9,029 bases of DNA from Burkholderiaceae bacterium. GTDB taxonomy: Bacteria; Pseudomonadota; Gammaproteobacteria; Burkholderiales; Burkholderiaceae_D. Shown here piece by piece: positions 1 to 5,190 of this stretch (position 1 is its first letter; each line of letters begins with the position of its first letter). The stretch is taken from positions 1-9,029 of the forward strand of contig JAIELO010000261.1 of assembly GCA_019752915.1 (NCBI GenBank), read 5' to 3'. Position numbers and translations under genes: made by a program. Below the pieces are notes generated by a model. It saw only the letters and a list, made by a program, of their open reading frames with translations. It was not told the origin of the DNA and did not search any database.

Positions 1-85
1 GCTCAATGCCGAAAATGACTTCAAGCTGATGCATTTAGCGGCCCGTTCAGGGCTGGTCGATTTCGGTGTGGCGTTGCCAGCGTGA
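1..85 (+). CDS. 3' end of an unidentified protein (partial)
   Basis: An open frame enters from the left edge (first full codon at base 2) and ends at a TGA at 83-85. It gives 27 residues that include KLMHLAARSGLVDFGVALP before the stop. The piece reads like a real protein end, with regular codon use and a mixed helical composition, but it is too short to assign a family and I do not recognise it. It converges on the DUF29 remnant on the other strand, whose sequence loses family likeness just before this stop. The frame could also be fortuitous, since nothing upstream is visible. Confidence 0.4.
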   Translation, partial: LNAENDFKLMHLAARSGLVDFGVALPA

Positions 86-146
86 TATGTGTCAGCTGCG
101 GGCCGGTGCCTAATTGACTGGCAGTACGCTGGCGCTGGTAGCGGTA

Positions 147-341
147 TTACAGCAAGTGCATCAGCAGAAGATCCAGCCGGTGGCGCAGATCCCGTTTTAT
201 TTGGCCACCCATATCGGCGATTTCATCAGTGAGATGGTCGAGATCGAGCTGGTCAAATTGACGGCCGCGCAGCAACTTCACCTGGCGCTCTACCCAGATG
301 AGAAAATCCGTGTCGTAAAGATTGATGATGTGATCGTCCAT
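147..341 (-). pseudogene. Truncated DUF29 family gene (64 residues)
   Basis: The 64-residue product begins MDDHIINLYDTDFLIWVERQ and contains FDQLDLDHLTDEIADMG and RDLRHRLDLLLMHLL. This is the N-terminal half of the DUF29 family, whose members usually have about 130-160 residues and open with the same YDTDF..W pattern. A clear Shine-Dalgarno sequence (GGAGG on the minus strand, bases 352-348) lies six bases before the ATG, so the start is intact. The TAA at 149-147 falls where family members normally have a Lys. The codons after it still read Y-R-Y-Q-R-Q-R, close to the W-R-Y-Q-P-E-R that commonly follows in the family, and then likeness is lost. This suggests a nonsense change plus loss of the 3' half. 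DUF29 has no firmly established function. The 64-residue product could still be made, but the gene is most simply read as a decaying copy. Confidence 0.6.
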
Positions 342-453
342 GGGGCACCTCCGCCAGATTAATCGCGCGCTGGTACGGGTACTTTATGCCGGATCAAAGC
401 ATGTCGCAAATGGTAGGTGTGCGTGGTGTTTCGTTGCCGATCTGGCGGCAGGT

Positions 454-1488
454 TCAGGATTGCCCGATGTGTGATGGCGTGGACGGATTGAGCCCGCTGC
501 TTGCTAGTCTAGCGCGCAAGGTATCGACAAAAACGGCCGGCGTGTCCAGGCTCAGGTAGATGTCGCTCACTGGCCTGTTGCGGCCGAACATATCCGGCAG
601 CTGGCTGTCGGCCTGCAAGGTGATTCTCACGTTGAGCGAGCCGGACTGGCGGCATCGGATCACGCCGCGCTGGCGTCGTATGCCATCCTCGCAGCGGCTC
701 ACGCTGGCGATCATCGGCAAGGGTACGATGCGGTCCGGGGCCAGCACCCCGGTGCGGATTAGCAGGGCGTCGTGATCGAGCGAAATGGGACGCCAGCGCG
801 TGGCGCGGTACTCGGCCAGGAAGTACAGCAGTCCCCAGAGATTGAGCAGATCGATGGTCCACGCCTGCCAGCTATTGCCTAGCCAGAGATGCAGCAGAAA
901 ATGGGAGATCGGCATTTCAAACAGCATCACCATGATCCATGCAAACTGGTTCGAGGCGTTGCCATGGTTCTGGTCGTAGCGGAAGTGCTGTTCGCCGCGG
1001 AAGCGTAGCCGATTACCATCCCGCAGGAACAGTGCGTAATACCAGATGCGGGCTTCGAACAGCATAGGCTTGCTGGTGAAAATGCGCGCCATGGCATCGT
1101 CTGCGTCGGCGTGGTGTTGGAGGTGCTGGCGGCACTGTTGTATGAGTACGCCAACTAGCAGTAATTCCAGACCGACTTCGATGGCGATCAGCAGCAGGGA
1201 GTATTGGCCATAGGCGTGTTCCTGCGCCGGATTGATCCAGCGCCCCGCCAGCATGCCGAGCGAGGCGATGCCTAGCCATGCGGTCAGCATCTGCTTGCGG
1301 CCGGGGCGAAATAAAATGAAGTACAGCAGCGGTACAGAGAACAGCACATCGATGAGATAAGGCCATACGGCGGGATCGGCGCCGTTAGCATTGACAGCCA
1401 GCGGGGTGCGAAAGTAGCAGTAGTAGGATGCCAGCACGGTCGCCGTGGCGAGTACAAACAAATGCTTTCGGGTGATGGCACCTTGCAT
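454..1488 (-). CDS. Polytopic membrane protein with possible PH-like C-terminal domain, function unknown
   Basis: The 344-residue product has about four hydrophobic helices in its first third (roughly residues 10-30, 41-61, 67-84 and 96-117). A polar stretch follows (118-178), then two more helices (about 180-200 and 206-226), and finally a soluble tail. The tail starts with EYRATRWRPISLD and ALLIRTGVL, a pattern that resembles the beta-rich bacterial PH-like domains that follow paired helices in some membrane proteins. This is a resemblance by eye, not a confirmed domain. Conserved-looking features include the F-x-Y-D-x-N-H segment before helix five and E-x-P-I-S-H inside it. The ATG is preceded by AGGAG on the minus strand about six bases away, which supports this start. 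The upstream gap (1489-1624) is AT-rich relative to its neighbours and could hold its promoter, but I could not pick out convincing -35 and -10 boxes. No function is proposed. Confidence 0.75.
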   Translation of the reverse strand: MQGAITRKHLFVLATATVLASYYCYFRTPLAVNANGADPAVWPYLIDVLFSVPLLYFILFRPGRKQMLTAWLGIASLGMLAGRWINPAQEHAYGQYSLLLIAIEVGLELLLVGVLIQQCRQHLQHHADADDAMARIFTSKPMLFEARIWYYALFLRDGNRLRFRGEQHFRYDQNHGNASNQFAWIMVMLFEMPISHFLLHLWLGNSWQAWTIDLLNLWGLLYFLAEYRATRWRPISLDHDALLIRTGVLAPDRIVPLPMIASVSRCEDGIRRQRGVIRCRQSGSLNVRITLQADSQLPDMFGRNRPVSDIYLSLDTPAVFVDTLRARLASSGLNPSTPSHIGQS

Positions 1489-1624
1489 ACCGACTCTCCT
1501 CTCCGGGCACGAAGCTATCCAACAGCTTTAACAATAGTGTGATGTTTTCCGGATAATATTTTACGCCGTTTTTCTGACGCTTTCAGAGCGCTTGCAAAGT
1601 CGTGCTGGCGGATCAGCAACGCGG

Positions 1625-2536
1625 CTAATCGGCGCTGCGCGGATGCAGACTCGCCCACAGGTGGGCGGCGGCCATGGTGCGATGCGGGCGGTAGCGCGCC
1701 AGTATCTGCTCGGTGCGGGCGAGGTCAGGCTTGCTGTCTTCTCCCAGCAGGCGCTGCAGCGCCGTGCGGATTGCCACGTCGCCATGCAGCGAGCAGTCGG
1801 CATAGCCGTAGCCGCGCAGCAGGCCGTAGTTGACGGTCCACGGGCCGATGCCTTTGACAGCCAGTAGCGCTTCAGACACCTGTGTGATGTCGTTATGTTC
1901 GGACAGATGCAGCGACAGGGAGCCATCCGCCACCAGCCGTGCCAGACGTAGCACGGTGTCCGCTTTGGCGCGCGAGAATTTGCGACTGGTGAGGGCTTCT
2001 GCATCGAGTGCGGCGACGGCCGCGGCATCGGGATAGCACCACAGGCCGCTGCTGTGCTGGTGTCCGGCCTGCTGGATCAAGGTGCGGCGCAGGGAAATCG
2101 CGAACGACAGGTTGATCTGCTGGCCGATGATGGCCCAGGTCAGCGCTTCGAACAGCGTCGCCGATTGCACCACGCGCAGGCCCGGCTGGGCGCGTGTCAG
2201 TGCTCCGAACAGGGCATCGTCGGCCGCGAAATCGCAGAACGCTTGCGGGTCGAGCCGCAGTCCAAGAATGTTATGCAGTACTTCGTCGAGCTGGGCCTGC
2301 GCGGTGTCACTGGCGTCGCCATCGAGGTCGACGCTGTAGTGGGCGCTGGCGGGTGTGCTGGCATGATCAAAGCTGATCGATAGCACGGCCGGTGCACCAT
2401 CGAGCAGAATGCCTTTGCGCAGGCTTTGCGCTGCCACCTGCTCGGCCACGCTCTCGCTATCGCGCCGGTGAAACGCCAGCACATCCTGCAGGCGGTAGTG
2501 TGCCGGTAGCGCTAATTCGAGCGGTTGCGGTGTCAT
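1625..2536 (-). CDS. alkA: DNA-3-methyladenine glycosylase II, AlkA type (HhH-GPD superfamily)
   Basis: The 303-residue protein is predicted to excise alkylated bases such as 3-methyladenine in base excision repair, in the cytoplasm. Residues about 5-115 match the AlkA N-terminal domain. The helical core contains F-E-A-L-T-W-A-I-I-G-Q-Q-I-N (129-142). The helix-hairpin-helix is LLAVKGIGPWTVNYGLLRG (224-242), followed by the catalytic Asp in L-H-G-D (Asp253), equivalent to Asp238 of E. coli AlkA. The ending R-Y-R-P-H-R-T-M-A-A-A-H-L-W matches the E. coli W-K-P-W-R-S-Y-A-L-L-H-I-W region. The start at 2536 is chosen because family homology begins there. The frame stays open further upstream to 2872, but that stretch is antisense-like, low-complexity sequence inside the transporter gene. 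The ATG overlaps the transporter stop as ATGA, so it is probably co-translated. No adjacent ada or ogt gene is visible, so an Ada-type adaptive operon is not indicated here. Confidence 0.93.
   Translation of the reverse strand: MTPQPLELALPAHYRLQDVLAFHRRDSESVAEQVAAQSLRKGILLDGAPAVLSISFDHASTPASAHYSVDLDGDASDTAQAQLDEVLHNILGLRLDPQAFCDFAADDALFGALTRAQPGLRVVQSATLFEALTWAIIGQQINLSFAISLRRTLIQQAGHQHSSGLWCYPDAAAVAALDAEALTSRKFSRAKADTVLRLARLVADGSLSLHLSEHNDITQVSEALLAVKGIGPWTVNYGLLRGYGYADCSLHGDVAIRTALQRLLGEDSKPDLARTEQILARYRPHRTMAAAHLWASLHPRSAD
2533..2536 (-). promoter_or_regulatory. ATGA stop-start overlap coupling transporter and glycosylase
   Basis: On the minus strand the transporter stop TGA (2535-2533) shares two bases with the glycosylase start ATG (2536-2534). 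A short AAGG lies just ahead, only three bases from the ATG, which is a poor ribosome site by itself. The arrangement is typical of translational coupling by terminating ribosomes, and it decides the glycosylase start. Confidence 0.75.
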
Positions 2537-3423
2537 ACGCCTTGCTGTCGTTTGAAGACGCCGAAGTTGGGCCGGAAGCCGGTCACCAGCGCTGTGCCGG
2601 TGATGACGATGGCGGCACCGACGAAGGTGTACCAGCCGACATGCTCGCCGAGGAACAGGATGCCCCACAGGATGCCGAACAGGGGACTCAGGAACGTCAC
2701 CGTGAGTGCCGACGCGGGGCCGATATCCTGAATCAACCGGAAGTACAGCAGGTAGGCAATGCCGCTGCACACAATGCCCAGTGCCAGCACGGCGGCCATG
2801 ATGCCGATGGTGGGTGTGCCCGGTGCCGGGAAAAATGGCAAGGCTGGTAGCACCAGCAGTGTCGAGGCCCACATCGAGCCATGCGCATTGGCGAATGGCT
2901 CAACGCTCTTGGCCTGTTTCGCGTAATTGCTGGCGATGCCGTAGTTGAAGGCGGCGAACAGCACGGCGGCAATTGCCAGTCCGGCACCCGGTTGGCTGGC
3001 GATGTGATCGAAACCGACCAGCAGCGCCACGCCGCAGGCGCCCATCAGCAGGCCGAGCATGACTTTGGCACTGACCATCTGGCGCGTCCAGATGGCGGCA
3101 ATCAGGGTGCCCCACAGCGGCGTGGTGGCATTCAGCACCGCCAGCAGCGAGGCCGACAGGGTGCGCGCGGCAAAGCCGAACATCAGGAAGGGCAGGGCGG
3201 AATTGAATAGTCCCAGTATCAGGTAGTGCTTCCAGTTCTGGCGCAGATCGAGGGACTTTTTCAGTAGCAGCGCAATCACGGCCAGAAACAGCGAGGCGAA
3301 TAGCACGCGGTATTCGATCAGCACGGCCGCGCCCAGCACCGGCGCAGCGATCCGCATGAACAGGAAGGAGCCGCCCCAGATGGCGGCAAGCAGGATCAGG
3401 CGTAACAGGTTGGAAGTACTCAT
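2533..3423 (-). CDS. EamA/DMT-family membrane transporter
   Basis: The 296-residue protein has ten evenly spaced hydrophobic helices in two repeated halves, the fold of EamA (DMT superfamily) permeases. Family signatures include A-A-I-W-G-G-S-F-L-F-M-R-I in the first helix, the L-N-A-T-T-P-L-W-G segment at the end of the first half, and the second-half S-A-L-T-V-T-F-L-S-P-L-F-G-I-L-W-G followed by G-E-H. It should sit in the inner membrane and export a small metabolite, but the substrate cannot be read from sequence. The ATG at 3423 is preferred because the first helix starts seven residues later and a GGAA lies five bases ahead. A GTG at 3498 would add 25 residues made mostly of Pro and Ala from a DNA tandem repeat. 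The gene probably shares a transcript with the glycosylase and perhaps with xdhC 154 bases upstream. Confidence 0.9.
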   Translation of the reverse strand: MSTSNLLRLILLAAIWGGSFLFMRIAAPVLGAAVLIEYRVLFASLFLAVIALLLKKSLDLRQNWKHYLILGLFNSALPFLMFGFAARTLSASLLAVLNATTPLWGTLIAAIWTRQMVSAKVMLGLLMGACGVALLVGFDHIASQPGAGLAIAAVLFAAFNYGIASNYAKQAKSVEPFANAHGSMWASTLLVLPALPFFPAPGTPTIGIMAAVLALGIVCSGIAYLLYFRLIQDIGPASALTVTFLSPLFGILWGILFLGEHVGWYTFVGAAIVITGTALVTGFRPNFGVFKRQQGV

Positions 3424-3463
3424 GCGGGTTCCGTAGTTGGGCGGGTGGGGCGTGCTTGCGATG

Positions 3464-3499
3464 GCTGGTAGGGCTGGTACTGCTGGCAGTGCTGGCACG
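3464..3499 (+). repeat. Four copies of an imperfect 9-bp tandem repeat
   Basis: Four consecutive 9-mers read GCTGGTAGG, GCTGGTACT, GCTGGCAGT and GCTGGCACG. They lie 41 bases upstream of the chosen transporter start, in its leader. In the transporter frame on the minus strand they encode a Pro-Ala-Leu/Val/Ile run. The copies differ, so this is an ageing repeat. Slippage could change leader length in steps of nine bases without shifting the frame. Confidence 0.7.
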
Positions 3500-3577
3500 C
3501 AGACGATGATCGCCGAAAGCGGTGGCGCGCGCTAGCCGGATCTTGCGATTGAATTCGGTGCCGGTGGGACGGCGCCG

Positions 3578-4600
3578 TCACGTGGCACCCAGATCGACGG
3601 CGCAGGCGCTGCTGCCCGGTGCCGCCGGCGTCGCGGCATGCGGCACCAGCAGGCTGGCAGGTACGCCGTTTTTAATGGCTGTCATTTCGGCCAGAATCGA
3701 GATGGCGATTTCGGCCGGGGTCTTGCTGCCGATGTAGAGGCCAATCGGGCCGTGCAGACGCGCCAGTTGCTGCGCATTCAAATCGAACTGCAGCAAGCGT
3801 TCGCGGCGCTTGCTGTTGTTCAGGCGCGAGCCGATGGCACCCACATAGAAAGCGTCCGAGCGCAGCGCTTCCATCAGCGCCAGATCGTCGAGTTTCGGGT
3901 CATGGGTCAGTGCCACCACGGCACTGCGATGGTCGAGCTTTAGCGCGGTGACCACATCGTCCGGCATGTCGTGCAGCAGCGGCACTTCGTCCAGCTGCCA
4001 GCCGGCACGGTATTCTTCGCGCGGATCGCAGACGATCACGTGGTAATCCATGGCGCTGGCAATTTGCGCGAGAAAGCGCGATAGTTGTCCGGCGCCGATA
4101 ATCAGTAGCCGCCAGCGTGGCCCGTGCACGGTGACCATGGCGTGCTGGCTCACTTGCAACTGGGTGCCGGGCGCGGCGTCCGACAGTTCCACGGCGCCGC
4201 TATGCAGATCGAGCCGGCGCTGCACCAGCTGGTGCTGTTCGAGGCGCTGTAGCAGCTCGTCGATGCGGCTGGCTGCCGATAAGGGTTCGATGGCCAGCTC
4301 GATGGTGCCGCCGCAGGGCAGGCCGAAGCGATGGGCTTCATCGGCCGTGATACCGTAGCTGACCATGCGTGGTGTGGCGTGCGTGATCCCTTCGCGTCGC
4401 ACCCGCTCGATCAGGTCATCCTCGATGCAGCCGCCGGAGACCGAACCGACGACCGTGCCGTCGTCGCAGATGGCCAGTGTGGCGCCCACCGGACGGGGGC
4501 TGGAACCCCAGGTCTTGATGACGGTGATCAGTTCGCAGCGGTGCCCTGCGGCGATCCAGCCGGCGCTAGTTTTCAGTACTTCGAGGTCGATGCTATCCAT
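3578..4600 (-). CDS. xdhC: XdhC/CoxI family molybdenum-cofactor insertion/maturation protein
   Basis: XdhC-type proteins bind molybdenum cofactor, help sulfurate it and deliver it to xanthine dehydrogenase or CO/aldehyde dehydrogenase-type enzymes in the cytoplasm. The 340-residue product has both expected parts. The N-terminal XdhC_CoxI domain contains T-W-G-S-S-P-R-P-V-G-A (30-40), G-S-V-S-G-G-C-I-E (52-60) and F-G-L-P-C-G-G-T-I (92-100) with its conserved Cys. The C-terminal Rossmann-like domain contains L-L-I-I-G-A-G-Q-L-S (165-174), C-D-P-R-E-E-Y (191-197) and Y-V-G-A-I-G-S-R (252-259). The start MDSIDLEVLK matches family openings as I know them. No Shine-Dalgarno precedes it, and a -10-like box lies so close that the message may be leaderless. 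No molybdoenzyme or cytidylyltransferase gene is next to it in this window, so its client is unknown. Confidence 0.9.
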   Translation of the reverse strand: MDSIDLEVLKTSAGWIAAGHRCELITVIKTWGSSPRPVGATLAICDDGTVVGSVSGGCIEDDLIERVRREGITHATPRMVSYGITADEAHRFGLPCGGTIELAIEPLSAASRIDELLQRLEQHQLVQRRLDLHSGAVELSDAAPGTQLQVSQHAMVTVHGPRWRLLIIGAGQLSRFLAQIASAMDYHVIVCDPREEYRAGWQLDEVPLLHDMPDDVVTALKLDHRSAVVALTHDPKLDDLALMEALRSDAFYVGAIGSRLNNSKRRERLLQFDLNAQQLARLHGPIGLYIGSKTPAEIAISILAEMTAIKNGVPASLLVPHAATPAAPGSSACAVDLGAT

Positions 4601-4607
4601 GAAAGGG

Positions 4608-4616
4608 ACTATACTA
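4608..4616. promoter_or_regulatory. Candidate shared -10 core of divergent promoters (xdhC and 43-residue membrane protein)
   Basis: The bases ACTATACTA contain TATACT on the plus strand (4610-4615) and TATAGT on the minus strand (4613-4608), each five of six matches to the sigma-70 -10 consensus. The gap between the two divergent starts is only 44 bases. Neither strand shows a good -35 box at 16-18 bases spacing, so this is a suggestion. On the minus strand, initiation six or seven bases downstream would fall at or next to the xdhC ATG. Confidence 0.4.
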
Positions 4617-4644
4617 CGGCTCTCTAAAGCTTGCAGGAATAGCC

Positions 4645-4776
4645 ATGACGACTCGCGATGATGATGACGGTAAGCCGAAATTCGGCCGCCTGCTGCTGGT
4701 GCTGATCGGCGCGGTACTGATCTGTGCCGGTCTGACCTGGTTGATGGGGAATGTGTTCCCCAACTTCCCTAACTAG
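4645..4776 (+). CDS. Small single-pass membrane protein (43 residues), function unknown
   Basis: This short plus-strand gene encodes a product opening MTTRDDDDGKPKFGR, followed by a strong hydrophobic segment (about residues 16-34, L-L-L-V-L-I-G-A-V-L-I onward) and a short polar tail ending N-F-P-N. The ATG is preceded by AGGA (4635-4638) six bases away, and a TATACT box lies 29 bases before the ATG. The acidic then basic N-terminus and single helix suggest an inner-membrane protein with N-terminus inside. It is divergent from xdhC and its stop is four bases from the stop of the convergent adhesin-like gene. The ribosome site, the complete helix and the snug fit between two genes argue that it is real. 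I do not recognise a family. Confidence 0.6.
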   Translation: MTTRDDDDGKPKFGRLLLVLIGAVLICAGLTWLMGNVFPNFPN

Positions 4777-4780
4777 GGAA
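4746..4780. terminator. Twin hairpins at the convergent gene junction, possible bidirectional terminator
   Basis: Two perfect 6-bp inverted repeats stand three bases apart. GGGGAA (4746-4751), loop TGTG, TTCCCC (4756-4761) is the first. TTCCCT (4765-4770), loop AACT, AGGGAA (4775-4780) is the second. They overlap the end of the 43-residue gene and abut the stop of the adhesin-like gene. Neither is followed by a T-run on either strand, so a classical intrinsic terminator is not shown. RNA end protection, Rho-assisted termination or a protein site are alternatives. Confidence 0.45.
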
Positions 4781-5179
4781 TCAGGGTACGCAGACCGCGC
4801 CAAGTGCGTGGTCGAAAGGGCTGTCCGGGATGATGTCTTCCGGCGCAAATTTCTCATATTTGTAATTGCCCACGACTTCCCCCTTGCCCATCGCATCGGG
4901 ATAGTAAACCTGCGCCAGTAACACGGTAGTGCGTTCGTCGCAGGCATAGGTGTGCATGGCTTTGACCGAACGGTAGGCTTTACCATCGGGCGTCACGCGC
5001 GCCTTGCTGTAGCTACGCATGGTCCACACGCGGTGCGACTTGTCACCCTTGATAATGCTGGCCTTGTCCAGATACACCACAGCGCCTTCGCCAGTTCCCA
5101 GTTTGCTCCATTCGGAAGCCTGCGCAGCGATACAGGCGAGGCTCAGACAGGCGGCGAGTAGTGCGTTCGGTGTCTTGAT
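4781..5179 (-). CDS. Secreted surface-adhesin protein E-like protein
   Basis: The mature part contains A-V-V-Y-L-D-K-A-S-I, R-V-W-T-M, M-H-T-Y-A-C-D-E-R-T and Y-Y-P-D-A-M-G-K-G-E-V-V, the pattern of small exported proteins annotated surface-adhesin protein E. Two cysteines (about 80 and 130) could form a disulfide. Upstream of the first standard start in this frame (GTG at 5080) the frame continues into an excellent signal peptide, K-T-P-N-A-L-L-A-A-C-L-S-L-A-C-I-A-A-Q-A then S-E-W, with likely cleavage after A-Q-A. No ATG, GTG or TTG occurs in frame before that signal peptide. The codons available are ATC at 5179, which would give M-K-T-P-N, or ATA at 5194, which overlaps the upstream stop as ATAG. 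I chose ATC, giving 132 residues. No Shine-Dalgarno is seen, so expression probably depends on coupling to the M48-like gene. Annotation programs may start it at 5080 and lose the signal peptide. Adhesin function is by family name only. Confidence 0.7.
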   Translation of the reverse strand: MKTPNALLAACLSLACIAAQASEWSKLGTGEGAVVYLDKASIIKGDKSHRVWTMRSYSKARVTPDGKAYRSVKAMHTYACDERTTVLLAQVYYPDAMGKGEVVGNYKYEKFAPEDIIPDSPFDHALGAVCVP

Positions 5180-5190
5180 GTGGGCGCGAT

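Noticed and set aside
351..448. Perfect 9-bp inverted repeat CCGCCAGAT (351-359) and ATCTGGCGG (440-448)
   Set aside because: The arms are 80 bases apart. A 9-bp match at this distance can arise by chance, and I see no element boundaries, target duplication or transposase.
1561..1624. Possible terminator after the AlkA-type gene
   Set aside because: Only a five-pair stem including one G-T pair can be formed, and it is followed by A residues and not a T-run in the direction of transcription.
2537..2872. N-terminal extension of the AlkA-type glycosylase up to a start at 2872
   Set aside because: The extra 112 residues are low-complexity His/Arg/Gly sequence overlapping the transporter in another frame. 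Family homology starts at the ATG at 2536.
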